This document shows positions 37,625-46,650 of a stretch of 64,000 nt of DNA, in pieces. The DNA comes from Desulfobulbus oralis (GTDB taxonomy: Bacteria > Desulfobacterota > Desulfobulbia > Desulfobulbales > Desulfobulbaceae): NCBI RefSeq assembly GCF_002952055.1, contig NZ_CP021255.1:62001-126000 (forward strand), given 5' to 3'. Under the pieces are notes generated by a model. The model had not been told where the DNA came from. It did no database searches and saw only the letters and a program-made list of their open reading frames with translations. Position 1 is the first letter of the stretch. Each line of letters starts with the position of its first letter. The translations under genes and the position numbers were made by a program.

Positions 37625-38863
37625 TCAGGCATAACGACGGAAGGCCAGTACGCCGTTGGTGCCGCCGAAACCGAAGGAATTGGACAGGGCGACCGACACC
37701 CGCTGCTCCCTGGCCACATTCGGCACATAGTCCAAATCGCAGGCCGGGTCGGGATTGTCCAGATTGATGGTCGGCGGAATGAGCCCGTGGTGCAGGATCA
37801 GGGCGCAGAAGGCCGCCTCGATGCCGCCGGCAGCGCCCAGCATGTGTCCGGTCATGGACTTGGTGGAACTGACCGCCAGCCTGTAGGCATGCTCGCCAAA
37901 CACGGTTTTGATGGCCTGGGTTTCACAGCGGTCGTTTAAGGGCGTCGATGTGCCGTGGGCGTTGATGTAATCGACCTCTTCCGGATTGAGCCGGGCATCG
38001 CGCAGGGCCATGGCCATGCAGCGGGCCGCGCCCTCGCCGTCTTCCGGCGGCGCGGTGATGTGGCTGGCATCGCTCGACAGGCCAAAGCCGATGATCTCCG
38101 CGTAGATGCGGGCGCAGCGCTTGCGGGCCGATTCCAGCTCTTCCAGCACCAGCATGCCGGAACCTTCGGAGATGATGAAGCCGTCCCGGTCCCGGTCAAA
38201 GGGACGGCTGGCCAGTTCCGGCGCATCATTGCGGGTGGACAGCGCCTTCATGGCGGAAAAGCCGCCCACAGCCAGTGGGCAGATGACCGCCTCCGCCCCG
38301 CCGGCGATCACCACATCGCAATCGCCATAGGCAATGTGGCGGAAGGCCTCGCCCACCGCATGGGTGCCGGCGGCGCAGGCCGTGGTCTGCGACAGATTCG
38401 GCCCCTTGCAGCCCAGCCGGATGGACACCTGACCCGAGACCATGTTGGGAATGACGCGGGGGATGAAAAACGGCGTGATTTTACGCGGCCCCCGCTCCAG
38501 CACAACCTGATGGCATTCCTCGATGGTGGGCAGGCCACCCATGCCGCAGCCCGTGATAACGCCGATCCGCTGGCTGTTTTCGTCATTGACGGACAGGCCG
38601 CTGTCCTGCCAGGCCATTTCGGCGGCAGCCACCCCGTAGCGCACGAAAAGGTCGGTGTTCTTGGCCTGCTTCCTGTCAAACCAGGTGTCAGCGTCGAAAT
38701 CCCTCACTTCTGCGGCAATCTGCGCGGGATAGCCCGAGGCGTCAAAGCGGGTAATCGGTCCGACCCCGCTCTTGCCAGCCAGAAGCGCCTCCCAAGTGGC
38801 GGTGACGCCGCTGCCCAGCGGGGTGACCAGTCCAATGCCGGTGACAACGACCCGTCTCTTCAC
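37625..38863 (-). CDS. fabF: 3-oxoacyl-ACP synthase II, FabF
   Basis: A 412-residue condensing enzyme for elongation in fatty acid synthesis. Catalytic Cys is in [14 protein letters not shown], His in [14 protein letters not shown] and the second His in [15 protein letters not shown]; the C-terminus [12 protein letters not shown] is typical. It follows acpP by nine bases. Confidence 0.97.
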   Translation of the reverse strand: MKRRVVVTGIGLVTPLGSGVTATWEALLAGKSGVGPITRFDASGYPAQIAAEVRDFDADTWFDRKQAKNTDLFVRYGVAAAEMAWQDSGLSVNDENSQRIGVITGCGMGGLPTIEECHQVVLERGPRKITPFFIPRVIPNMVSGQVSIRLGCKGPNLSQTTACAAGTHAVGEAFRHIAYGDCDVVIAGGAEAVICPLAVGGFSAMKALSTRNDAPELASRPFDRDRDGFIISEGSGMLVLEELESARKRCARIYAEIIGFGLSSDASHITAPPEDGEGAARCMAMALRDARLNPEEVDYINAHGTSTPLNDRCETQAIKTVFGEHAYRLAVSSTKSMTGHMLGAAGGIEAAFCALILHHGLIPPTINLDNPDPACDLDYVPNVAREQRVSVALSNSFGFGGTNGVLAFRRYA

Positions 38864-38872
38864 GGCAGGGCC

Positions 38873-39106
38873 TTACTTTTGCAGCTTCGCCACATAATCG
38901 ATGGCGTTTTGCACAGTGGCGATCTTCTCGGCCTCTTCGTCCGGAATTTCCACATCGAATTCCTCTTCCATGGCCATGATCAGTTCGACCAGATCCAGGG
39001 AATCAGCGCCCAGATCGTTTACAAAGGACGCTTCGGGCACCACTTTTTCGCGGTCAACACTGAGCTGCTCCACGATAATGTCAATCATCTTGTCTTCTAC
39101 AGCCAT
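38873..39106 (-). CDS. acpP: acyl carrier protein
   Basis: A 77-residue carrier protein with the phosphopantetheine serine in [13 protein letters not shown] chose ATG 39106 ([10 protein letters not shown]), preceded by GGAG; an upstream in-frame GTG at 39118 overlaps that site. It lies between fabG and fabF as usual. Confidence 0.97.
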   Translation of the reverse strand: MAVEDKMIDIIVEQLSVDREKVVPEASFVNDLGADSLDLVELIMAMEEEFDVEIPDEEAEKIATVQNAIDYVAKLQK

Positions 39107-39172
39107 GATCTTCTCCACAAAAAACTATGTTGGTTCCAGGTTGGGCGCAGGACGGCTCAGCCGCCCTGCAGG

Positions 39173-39919
39173 TTAACACATGTACATGCCGCCGTTGACG
39201 TGCAGGGTCTGGCCGGTGATGTAACGGCTGTCGTCGGAGGCCAGAAAGGCCGCTGCCGCAGCGACATCGTCCGGGCTGCCCAGATCCCCCGCAGGAATCT
39301 GGGCCTTCAGGGCTGCCTGCACCTCATCGGGCAGTACGGCTGTCATGTCGGTTGCAATAAAGCCGGGCGCAATGCAGTTGACCGTGACGCCGCGGCTCGC
39401 CAACTCTCTTGCCATGGACTTGGAAAGACCGATCAACCCGGCCTTGGCCGCGCTATAGTTCACCTGTCCGGCATTGCCCGAGCAGGCCACCACCGAGCTG
39501 ATATTGATGATGCGGCCCCATTTCTGTTTCATCATGGCGCGCATCACCGCCTTGCTGCAGAGGAAGGCGCTCTTGAGATTGGTCGTGAGGACGGCATCCC
39601 AGTCGCTCTCAGACATGCGGGCCATCAGGCCGTCCCTGGTGATGCCCGCATTGTTGACCAGAACGTCAATCCGGCCTTCCCGCTCCAGAATGGCCCGGAC
39701 CTGCTCCTGAACGGCCACCGTCTCGGCAACGTTGAAGGGTGCGAGAAAGCCCTCAGCCCCAGCCTCCCGCACAAGGCGCAGGGTTTCTTCCGCAGCCTCC
39801 GGCCGGGACACGAAGTTGACGCCAACCCGCATCCCCATCCTGGCCAGCCGCAGGCAGACAGCGCGGCCAATGCCGCGGCTCCCTCCGGTCACCAGGGCAA
39901 CCCGCTTGTCGGTGCTCAT
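39173..39919 (-). CDS. fabG: 3-oxoacyl-ACP reductase, FabG
   Basis: A 248-residue short-chain dehydrogenase. It has cofactor motif TGGSRGIG, NNAG, catalytic Ser in INISSVVACSG and YSAAKAG with the Tyr-Lys pair. The start overlaps etfA by four bases (ATGA). It reduces beta-ketoacyl-ACP with NADPH. Confidence 0.95.
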   Translation of the reverse strand: MSTDKRVALVTGGSRGIGRAVCLRLARMGMRVGVNFVSRPEAAEETLRLVREAGAEGFLAPFNVAETVAVQEQVRAILEREGRIDVLVNNAGITRDGLMARMSESDWDAVLTTNLKSAFLCSKAVMRAMMKQKWGRIINISSVVACSGNAGQVNYSAAKAGLIGLSKSMARELASRGVTVNCIAPGFIATDMTAVLPDEVQAALKAQIPAGDLGSPDDVAAAAAFLASDDSRYITGQTLHVNGGMYMC

Positions 39920-41106
39920 TGCTTTGCCTCCCGCAACTGCCTGGTCAGCTCGGGGATAATTTCGTAGAGATCGCCCACCAAACCGTAGCTGGCCACATTG
40001 AAGATAGGCGCTTCAGGGTCCCGGTTGATGGCCACGACCACCTTGGAGGACTGCATGCCTACCGTATGCTGCACCGCTCCGGAGATGCCGCAGGCAACGT
40101 AGAGTTTGGGGCAGACTGTTTTGCCGGTCTGCCCGACCTGATGGGGATAGGGGATCCAGCCGGCGTCCACGGCCGCCCGTGATGCGGCGACCGAGGCGTT
40201 CAGTTCGTCCGCCAGCTCGCGCAGCAGGGCAAAGCCCTTCTCCGAACCCAGACCGCGGCCACCGGCGACCAGGGCCTCCACCTCCTGAATGTTGACCTGA
40301 TCACCCGCACTTTGGACACTTTCCAGAACGGTCGCGGCAGACTGGACTTCATCGTCCGTAGGCACAATCTGCAGCACCTCGCCTTTCCGGCTCGGATCGG
40401 GTTCCGCCGGAGTCATGACCTTGGGCCGTACGGTCGCCATCTGGGGCCTAGTGTTCGGGCATTCGATGGTGGCCATAATATTGCCGCCAAAGGCCGGCCG
40501 GGTCTGCAAAAGCAGACCGTCCTCCTCGCGGATGCTCAGGCCCGTGCAGTCGGCGGTCAGGCCGGTGCCCAAGAGGGTGGCCACATAGGGCACCACGGAG
40601 CAGCCGATAGCGGTTGCGCCCGCAAGCACCACTTCGGGCTTGCGCTCCCGGATAATGCGGGCCAGCAGTCTGGCATAGATGTCTTCCTGAAACTGGGCCA
40701 GGGCCTTGTGCTGCACCAGAAGCACCGTATCCGCACCGGAGGCGATGAGTGCAGGCGCATACCGATCCAGTCCCTCGCCCAGCACCACGACGGCAAGCCC
40801 CGCGCCTCGCTGGTCGGCCAGCTTGCGGCCAATGCCCAAAAGCTCGTGGGTCACCGGCGCCAGGATGCCGTGACGGCATTCGGCAAAAACCATAATGCCA
40901 TGGTAGGCGGACAGATCCTCCTGGGGATGGCTTTCCACCTTGTCCAGGCTCAGAGCGCCGCTCGGGCAATTTTCCACGCAGGAGCCGCAAAGACGGCACT
41001 GCTCATTGACCACCGCGTATTCGCCCTGCACCGCAATGGCGCCAAAGGCGCAACTGCCTTCGCAAATACCGCAGGCCGTGCATTTTTCCTGGTCTATTCG
41101 TAACAT
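39916..41106 (-). CDS. etfA: electron transfer flavoprotein alpha subunit with N-terminal ferredoxin domain
   Basis: A 396-residue protein. Residues 1-60 hold two [4Fe-4S] motifs (CTACGICEGSC and CRLCGSCVENC); the rest is EtfA, ending in the FAD-binding region (VAGGRGLGSEKGF, YPHQVGQTGKTVCPKLYVACGISGAVQH, INRDPEAPIF). It pairs with EtfB five bases upstream and receives or delivers electrons for the acyl-CoA dehydrogenase in front. Ferredoxin-fused EtfA occurs in strict anaerobes, sometimes with electron bifurcation. The gene sits inside the fatty-acid operon. Confidence 0.93.
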   Translation of the reverse strand: MLRIDQEKCTACGICEGSCAFGAIAVQGEYAVVNEQCRLCGSCVENCPSGALSLDKVESHPQEDLSAYHGIMVFAECRHGILAPVTHELLGIGRKLADQRGAGLAVVVLGEGLDRYAPALIASGADTVLLVQHKALAQFQEDIYARLLARIIRERKPEVVLAGATAIGCSVVPYVATLLGTGLTADCTGLSIREEDGLLLQTRPAFGGNIMATIECPNTRPQMATVRPKVMTPAEPDPSRKGEVLQIVPTDDEVQSAATVLESVQSAGDQVNIQEVEALVAGGRGLGSEKGFALLRELADELNASVAASRAAVDAGWIPYPHQVGQTGKTVCPKLYVACGISGAVQHTVGMQSSKVVVAINRDPEAPIFNVASYGLVGDLYEIIPELTRQLREAKQ

Positions 41107-41110
41107 GCCT

Positions 41111-41896
41111 TTACCTGTTGAGTAGGGGTCTCAGGCTCTCGACCAACTGGCTGACCTGCTCCTGAACAGTGCCGCAGAACATCCTGCGCTCGCCCCTCGC
41201 CTCTGGAGAAAAGACCCGCACCACCTTGGTGGGCGAGCCGGCCAGCCCGATGCACTTCGGATCGGCATTGATGTCCTTGGCCGACAACACGGTGCAGACA
41301 GCCTTCTTGGCCTGCATTTTTCCCTTGAGGGACGCGACGCGCGGCTCGTTGATGTCCTTGACCACGGTCATCAGCGCCGGAAGCGGCAGGCGCAGAACAT
41401 CGAAGCCGTCGTCCATCATACGCTCCACTTCGATATGATGCTCATCAACCTTGCGGGTCTTCTGCACGCAGGTGGCATAGGGCAGGCTCAGCCGACAGGC
41501 CAGTCCCGGACCGACCTGGGCCGTGTCGCCGTCAATGGCCTGCTTGCCGCAGATCACCAGATCCGCAGGGGGCAAGGTACGGATGGCCTGGGCCAGAGCG
41601 TAAGAGGTCGCCCAGGTATCTGCGCCGGCAACCGCCCGATCGGAGACCAGCACGCCGGCATCCGCACCGCAGGCAATGGACTCCCGCAGCACGGCCTCGG
41701 CCTGGGGCGGCCCCATGCTCAGGACCGTGACCGTTCCGCCCTTTTTTTCCTTGATCGCCACCGCCTCTTCCAGGGCGTGGCGGTCATAGGGATTCATGAT
41801 GGATTCCACGCCTTCCCGGGACAGGGTATTGGTACGGGGATCCATCCGGACATCCTTGGCGTCCGGCACCTGCTTGACACAAACGATGATGTGCAT
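41111..41896 (-). CDS. etfB: electron transfer flavoprotein beta subunit
   Basis: A 261-residue EtfB: start MHIIVCVKQVPDAKDVRMD, ETF signature VICGKQAIDGDTAQVGP, and LPALMTVVKDINEPRVASL. ATG 41896 overlaps the stop of the acyl-CoA dehydrogenase by one base (TGATG). Longer in-frame extensions lie inside that gene. It forms a heterodimer with the ferredoxin-EtfA downstream. Confidence 0.95.
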   Translation of the reverse strand: MHIIVCVKQVPDAKDVRMDPRTNTLSREGVESIMNPYDRHALEEAVAIKEKKGGTVTVLSMGPPQAEAVLRESIACGADAGVLVSDRAVAGADTWATSYALAQAIRTLPPADLVICGKQAIDGDTAQVGPGLACRLSLPYATCVQKTRKVDEHHIEVERMMDDGFDVLRLPLPALMTVVKDINEPRVASLKGKMQAKKAVCTVLSAKDINADPKCIGLAGSPTKVVRVFSPEARGERRMFCGTVQEQVSQLVESLRPLLNR

Positions 41897-43044
41897 CAGG
41901 AATATTCCTTGTTCAGTTCCTGGCCAACGACATTGCGCTGAATCTGGTTGGTGCCTTCGTAAATCTGCAGGATCTTGGCATCGCGCATCATCTTCTCGAC
42001 CGGATACTCCTTCATGTAGCCGTAGCCGCCCAGCACCTGCACGGCATCGGTGGTAACCTTCATGGCCGTATCGGTGGCAAAGACCTTGCACATGGACGAG
42101 ACCTTGGACATATCCTTCGGATGCTGATCGATATGGCGGGCCGCCGCATACACCAGGCTGCGGGCCGCCTCGGTCTGAATGGCCATGTCGGCCAGCATGT
42201 GCTGCACCGCCTGGAAGGCGATGATCGGCCGCTCGAACTGCACACGCTGCTTGGCATAGGCCACTGCCTCGTCCAAAGCCGCCTGCGCCAGACCCACGCC
42301 CAGGGAGGCGATGCCCGGACGGGACAGATCCAGCGTCTTCATGACCGTGATGAAGCCGGTGCCACGACGGCCAACCATCCGGCTTTTCGGAATGCGGCAG
42401 TCTCTCATGACGAGCTCGCGGGTCGCAGAGGCGCGAATGCCCATCTTGTTTTCCTTCTTGCCGTAGGAAAAACCGGGATCCCCCTCTTCCACCACGAAGA
42501 TGGAGGCGCCGCGCGCGCCCTTGTTGGGATCGGTGATCGCCACGATGGAGTAGATCTGTGACTCGCCGCCATTGGTGATCCACTGCTTGGTGCCGTTCAG
42601 CACCCAGCAGTCGCCGTCCTCAACCGCAGTGGTCCGGATGCCTGCCGCATCGCTGCCCGCGTTGGCCTCGGTCAAACCAAAGGCAGCCCAGCGCCTGCCA
42701 GTCGCGATATCCGGCAGATACTGCTGTTTCAGCTCCTCGCTGCCGGCCAGAATCACGGGAAAAATACCCAGGGCGCTGGCCGCGAAGCTGGTGGCGATGC
42801 CGACGCAGCCCATGGCCAGTTGCTCCATGGCCAGGACAATCTCGAAGCAGCCGCCGCCCAGGCCGCCGTACTGTTCCGGCACAAAGATGCCGAACAGGTC
42901 GGCCTTGGCCATGTCCTGAAGGATCTCCCGGGGGAACTCCCCGCTCTCGTCCAGTTCCGCCCGAACCGGCAGGATCTTTTCACGGGTGATTTCCTGGGCG
43001 GTTTCAACAATCATCTGCTGGGTTTCATCCAAAAAATGATCCAC
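41896..43044 (-). CDS. acyl-CoA dehydrogenase
   Basis: A 382-residue FAD enzyme of the short-/medium-chain type. It has the flavin region FGLTEANAGSD, WITNGGES, DLSRPGIASLGVG, and the catalytic Glu in LQIYEGTNQIQRN. I chose GTG 43044, which has GAGG six bases upstream and gives the normal length; longer frames run into fabH. It is followed directly by etfB-etfA, its electron partners. Its place between fabH and fabG, where fabD usually is, is unexpected. Confidence 0.92.
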   Translation of the reverse strand: MDHFLDETQQMIVETAQEITREKILPVRAELDESGEFPREILQDMAKADLFGIFVPEQYGGLGGGCFEIVLAMEQLAMGCVGIATSFAASALGIFPVILAGSEELKQQYLPDIATGRRWAAFGLTEANAGSDAAGIRTTAVEDGDCWVLNGTKQWITNGGESQIYSIVAITDPNKGARGASIFVVEEGDPGFSYGKKENKMGIRASATRELVMRDCRIPKSRMVGRRGTGFITVMKTLDLSRPGIASLGVGLAQAALDEAVAYAKQRVQFERPIIAFQAVQHMLADMAIQTEAARSLVYAAARHIDQHPKDMSKVSSMCKVFATDTAMKVTTDAVQVLGGYGYMKEYPVEKMMRDAKILQIYEGTNQIQRNVVGQELNKEYS

Positions 43045-43064
43045 TCGAACCTCGCTCTGCTGAG

Positions 43065-44042
43065 TTACCAGCGTAACAGAAGGGCGCCCCAGGCCAGGCC
43101 GGCGCCGAATGTACACAACAGGACCAAATCGCCTGAACGCAGACGCCCGCCGCGGCAGGCCTCGTCCATGGCGATGGGAATGCTGGCCGACGACGTGTTG
43201 CCGTAACGGTCCAGATTGGTAAAAATCTTGTCTTCCGGCAGGGCAAGCCGCTCCCGCAGATTGTTGATGATGCGGATGTTCGCCTGGTGTGGAATCACGA
43301 GGGCAATGTCGGCAATGTCCAGATGCTGCGCATCCAAAAGTTCCCTGACCGCGCCTGCCATCAGACGCACCGCGTGCCGGAAAAGCTCGGCGCCGTTCAT
43401 CTGAATAAAGGGGCCCTTCCAATTGCTGGGCTGCAGTTCCTTGTTCATGCTGGCCGGCGCTTCGGTGTACAGCAGATGCCAGAAACGGCCATCCGCGTGC
43501 AGCCGGGCATCCAGGATGCCGCGCTCGCCTTCTGCGCCCGTCAGGACGGCCGCGCCCGCGCCATCGCCAAAGAGCACGCAGGTGTTCCGGTCCTGCCAGT
43601 TGACGCGGGTGGACAGGTTTTCCGCCCCGATCACCAGCACCTTCATGTCCGGTCTGACGCCAATATACTTGCCGGCCAGATCCATGCCATAAATAAAACC
43701 GGCGCAGGCAGCGCTGATGTCGTAGGCAAAGGCATTGACCGCGCCCAGCTCGGCCTGCACGAAGCAGGCGGTGGCGGGCATGATCATGTAGGGGGAAACG
43801 GTGGCCAGGACTATCAAATCCAGGTCGGCGGGGCTCAGATGGGCCGCTTCCAGGGCGCGACGGCCGGCCTGGGCGGCGATTTTGTGCAGCTCTTCGCCCG
43901 CGCCGGCGATATGGCGCTCACTGATACCCGTACGGCTTTTGATCCAGGCGTCAGAGGTTTCCACCATCTGCTCGAGCCGGGCATTGGTGAGCACGCGCTC
44001 GGGCAAACAGGAGCCGGTGCCAAGAATTACCGCTCTGCTCAT
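43065..44042 (-). CDS. fabH: 3-oxoacyl-ACP synthase III, FabH
   Basis: A 325-residue initiating condensing enzyme (acetyl-CoA plus malonyl-ACP). Catalytic Cys is in DISAACAGFIYGMDLA, His in VIPHQANIRI and Asn in YGNTSSASIPIAM. I chose ATG 44042 (MSRAVILGTGSCLPERV), which overlaps the plsX stop by four bases. Confidence 0.96.
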   Translation of the reverse strand: MSRAVILGTGSCLPERVLTNARLEQMVETSDAWIKSRTGISERHIAGAGEELHKIAAQAGRRALEAAHLSPADLDLIVLATVSPYMIMPATACFVQAELGAVNAFAYDISAACAGFIYGMDLAGKYIGVRPDMKVLVIGAENLSTRVNWQDRNTCVLFGDGAGAAVLTGAEGERGILDARLHADGRFWHLLYTEAPASMNKELQPSNWKGPFIQMNGAELFRHAVRLMAGAVRELLDAQHLDIADIALVIPHQANIRIINNLRERLALPEDKIFTNLDRYGNTSSASIPIAMDEACRGGRLRSGDLVLLCTFGAGLAWGALLLRW

Positions 44043-45079
44043 GGCGCTGCACTTTCCGGTTCGACCCGATACTCGCCCAGAAGACCGACAATGGTGGCGT
44101 TGATGTCGTGGCGCGCCATATCGGCGGCCACGATGCAGGCCCGGCACAGGGCCGCCGCGCTGGAGGCGCCGTGGCAGACAATGCCCGTCCCGTTGATCCC
44201 CAGAAGCGGAGCGCCGCCGTATTCGGCGTAGTCCACCTGTTTTTTGAAGGCGGCCAGCGCGCCGCGCATCAACAGATAGCCAAATCTGGCCCGCCAGCTC
44301 TTCAGGATCTCGCCGCGGATCATCTGCAGGGCCGCTTCGCCCAGACCTTCGCTGGCCTTCAGCAGGATATTGCCGATAAAGCCGTCACAGACCACCACAT
44401 CCACATCGCCCCGGTACACGTCCCGGCCTTCCACATTGCCGGCAAAGTTGAGCGGACTCGCCTGCAGCAGCGGAAAGGTCTCCTTGACCAGGGCATTGCC
44501 CTTGCCGGTTTCCGCACCGATGCTGAGCAGGCCCACCCGGGGATGTTCCTTGTGCAGAACGCGCCGCACATAGCAGGTCGCCATGACCGCGAACTGGTAC
44601 AGATGCTGGGCCCGGCAATCCACGTTGGCCCCAATGTCCATGATCATGACCGGCCTGTTCCTGGCCGTAGGGAAAAAACTGGCAATGCCCGGCCGGGCAA
44701 TGCCCGGAAGCCGCCCCAGCTTCTTGACCGCAGCGGCCATGATGGCGCCGGAATTGCCGGCAGACACCATGGCATCGGCCTGACCCTTTTTGACCAGGTC
44801 AAAACCGACCACCACGGTGGCATCCTTTTTTTTGCGAATGGCGTCAACCGGCATGTCTTCCATGGTGACGACCTCGCTGGCCGGATACACCGACACCTGG
44901 GCCTGCGCTGCCGTATCCCCCTGGGCGAGTTCCGCCAGCCGCGCTTTGAGCCGCTCTTCCGGGCCGATCAGGATGACATGCAGATCGTCACAGGCACGCA
45001 CCGCAGCCAAAGCGCCCAAAATGGCGACATCCGGCCCGGTATCGCCACCCATGGCGTCCAAGGCAACATTGACGCGCAT
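44039..45079 (-). CDS. plsX: phosphate acyltransferase PlsX
   Basis: A 346-residue enzyme making acyl-phosphate from acyl-ACP for phospholipid synthesis. Hallmarks are VALDAMGGDTGPDV at the N-terminus, VSAGNSGAIMAAAVKKLGR, IMDIGANVDCR and DVVVCDGFIGNILLKASEG. It lies six bases downstream of rpmF and overlaps fabH by ATGA, the usual rpmF-plsX-fabH order. Confidence 0.97.
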   Translation of the reverse strand: MRVNVALDAMGGDTGPDVAILGALAAVRACDDLHVILIGPEERLKARLAELAQGDTAAQAQVSVYPASEVVTMEDMPVDAIRKKKDATVVVGFDLVKKGQADAMVSAGNSGAIMAAAVKKLGRLPGIARPGIASFFPTARNRPVMIMDIGANVDCRAQHLYQFAVMATCYVRRVLHKEHPRVGLLSIGAETGKGNALVKETFPLLQASPLNFAGNVEGRDVYRGDVDVVVCDGFIGNILLKASEGLGEAALQMIRGEILKSWRARFGYLLMRGALAAFKKQVDYAEYGGAPLLGINGTGIVCHGASSAAALCRACIVAADMARHDINATIVGLLGEYRVEPESAAP

Positions 45080-45085
45080 ACGCCC

Positions 45086-45271
45086 TTATTGCTCTTCCTG
45101 GAAATAGACAATCTGCTTGCCCTTGTACTTGCCGCAGCCGGAGCAGAGCTGATGCGGCATCCTGGGCTCGCCGCATTCCGGGCACTTGCCGATCTGCAGC
45201 TTGTCCAGGGCGTCGTGGGAGCGACGCAGCCGGGTACGGGAATGGGAATGACGACGTTTTGGCAGAGCCAT
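45086..45271 (-). CDS. rpmF: 50S ribosomal protein L32
   Basis: A 61-residue protein starting MALPKRRHSHSRTRLRRSHD, with a zinc-ribbon CPECGEPRMPHQLCSGCG. This is the zinc-binding form of L32. The gene is in its standard place between yceD and plsX. Confidence 0.97.
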   Translation of the reverse strand: MALPKRRHSHSRTRLRRSHDALDKLQIGKCPECGEPRMPHQLCSGCGKYKGKQIVYFQEEQ

Positions 45272-45315
45272 GCTTTCCTCCAGGGATATGAACCGGAACA
45301 GATCCGGTCAGAGCT

Positions 45316-45858
45316 TCATTTGTTCTTCGTTTTTCCGAGCCTCGGTCCAGCCAGAGCCGCAAAGGCCGAGACAGTATTTTTCTGTCCGCAGTCGCAGGGC
45401 TGATCGTCCCTGCTGGCCCCACAGTACGGACACAGACCAGCGCAACTGTCCCTGCACAGGCGTTTTTCCGGCAGAGTCAGAAGCAACTGCTCACGCATCA
45501 GGGCCTCCAGCTCGACACAGGGACTGTCGAGTTCGATCAGGTCCAAATCAGATGCTTCGAAAATCGGCGCAGCGGCATCCGCAGGAATGCCGTTGCCGCT
45601 CACGCCCGGAGCCACCGCCCGCACGAGAAACGGCGCATCCAGCCGAAATGGATAGGTGCGCAGACAGCGGTCGCACTGCAGCAGGACCGTACCGGAAAGC
45701 CGGCCTTCGATCGTCGCCCTGCCCGGCCCCGCAGGCTGCACATGACAGCGGGCCTCCAGCGGGCCATCCGGCTCACACCCGCAATCCTCATCCAGTGTGA
45801 GCAACTGCCAGACAAAATCACGGCCCGCCAGCGGCAGTTCTTCAAAATACACCAGCAT
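45316..45858 (-). CDS. yceD: DUF177 protein YceD
   Basis: About 180 residues, starting MLVYFEELPLAGRDF. It has the DUF177 motif LLQCDRCLRTYPF and a cysteine-rich tail (CRDSCAGLCPYCGAS). YceD-family proteins stand before rpmF in most bacteria and have been linked to 23S rRNA in plants and Escherichia coli. ATG 45858 is chosen over an upstream TTG. It is the first gene of the fab operon. Confidence 0.92.
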   Translation of the reverse strand: MLVYFEELPLAGRDFVWQLLTLDEDCGCEPDGPLEARCHVQPAGPGRATIEGRLSGTVLLQCDRCLRTYPFRLDAPFLVRAVAPGVSGNGIPADAAAPIFEASDLDLIELDSPCVELEALMREQLLLTLPEKRLCRDSCAGLCPYCGASRDDQPCDCGQKNTVSAFAALAGPRLGKTKNK

Positions 45859-45928
45859 AGGCAAAACTGTGGAGACTTATGAGCGCGCCACTATACAGGA
45901 TTACACAGGAAAAGCCAGTGGAAAATAC

Positions 45929-45983
45929 AGGGAGCACCCCCGGCGCGACCTGCAGGACCTGGCCCCGCGGCAGAGGTGCTCCC
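45929..45983 (-). terminator. hairpin downstream of mlaC
   Basis: GGGAGCACC (45930-45938) and GGTGCTCCC (45975-45983) form a perfect 9-bp stem around a G/C-rich loop of 36 bases. On the minus strand it is followed by TGTATTTT. It lies between the mlaC stop and yceD and probably ends the mla transcript; the T-tract is short. Confidence 0.5.
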
Positions 45984-45996
45984 GCTTCCGGGCTTA

Positions 45997-46632
45997 TTAT
46001 TTCTTTGCAGTCCTGGCCGTCTTGAGCTCCCCTATTTTCTCGTTCAACTGCCTGATCAGGCCGTCAAAACCTGATTTCTGCAGGACGGAACGGAGCTGTT
46101 CCGTATAGTTACGCACCAGACTGATGTTTTCCGCGACAATGTCATAGGCAGTCCATTCAGAACCCTTGAGCTGCATGATGTAGGAAATGGCGACCGAGGA
46201 ACCGTTCTGGAAGCGGATGCTCGTAGGCACCACCGCCCGGTCGGCGCCTTTGAAGCGGGGCTCGCCGTAGACAATCGCCTCGCCGTTGTAGGTGTCGATC
46301 TTGTCCATGTAGGTGTAGCCCAAAAGCTGGGAGAAACGATCCTTGAACAGGTTTTTCTGCTCGGCCGTCAGGCTGTTCCACTGCGGCCCCAGTACCCGCT
46401 TGGACATCTCATCAAAATCGAAACGCTCGCTGGCAAGGGCCAGAAAGCTCCTGAACTGCTCCTCCCGGCTCTGCTTCTTGTAGGCATCCGTTGTCAGCAT
46501 GGCGGTGATCTTGCCGATCACCGGTTTGACCTGTTCGACCGGGTCCGGACCGGCGGCCATGACCGGATTCCGGAGCATCAGAGCAAAAAGAAAAGCCGCG
46601 AGGATGAGGTACATGTTTTTGAAAGTGCGCAT
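45997..46632 (-). CDS. mlaC: MlaC-like periplasmic phospholipid-binding protein
   Basis: About 211 residues with a signal peptide (cleavage near VMA-AG), followed by a Tol-Tol-Ttg2/MlaC domain: MSKRVLGPQWNSLTAEQ, FKDRFSQLLGYTYMDKI and a C-terminal ISYIMQLKGSEWTAYDIVAE segment. It shuttles phospholipid between the MlaA outer-membrane complex and the MlaFED inner-membrane transporter. It is the last gene of the operon. ATG 46632 is preferred over an upstream TTG at 46638. Confidence 0.92.
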   Translation of the reverse strand: MRTFKNMYLILAAFLFALMLRNPVMAAGPDPVEQVKPVIGKITAMLTTDAYKKQSREEQFRSFLALASERFDFDEMSKRVLGPQWNSLTAEQKNLFKDRFSQLLGYTYMDKIDTYNGEAIVYGEPRFKGADRAVVPTSIRFQNGSSVAISYIMQLKGSEWTAYDIVAENISLVRNYTEQLRSVLQKSGFDGLIRQLNEKIGELKTARTAKK

Positions 46633-46650
46633 GGTCAAAGCACCTGTCGG

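Noticed and set aside
37955-39967. Very long plus-strand open frame (670 residues) opposite fabF-acpP-fabG
   Set aside because: It is antisense to three clearly identified genes and has the low-complexity look of a G/C-rich shadow frame; no domain is visible.
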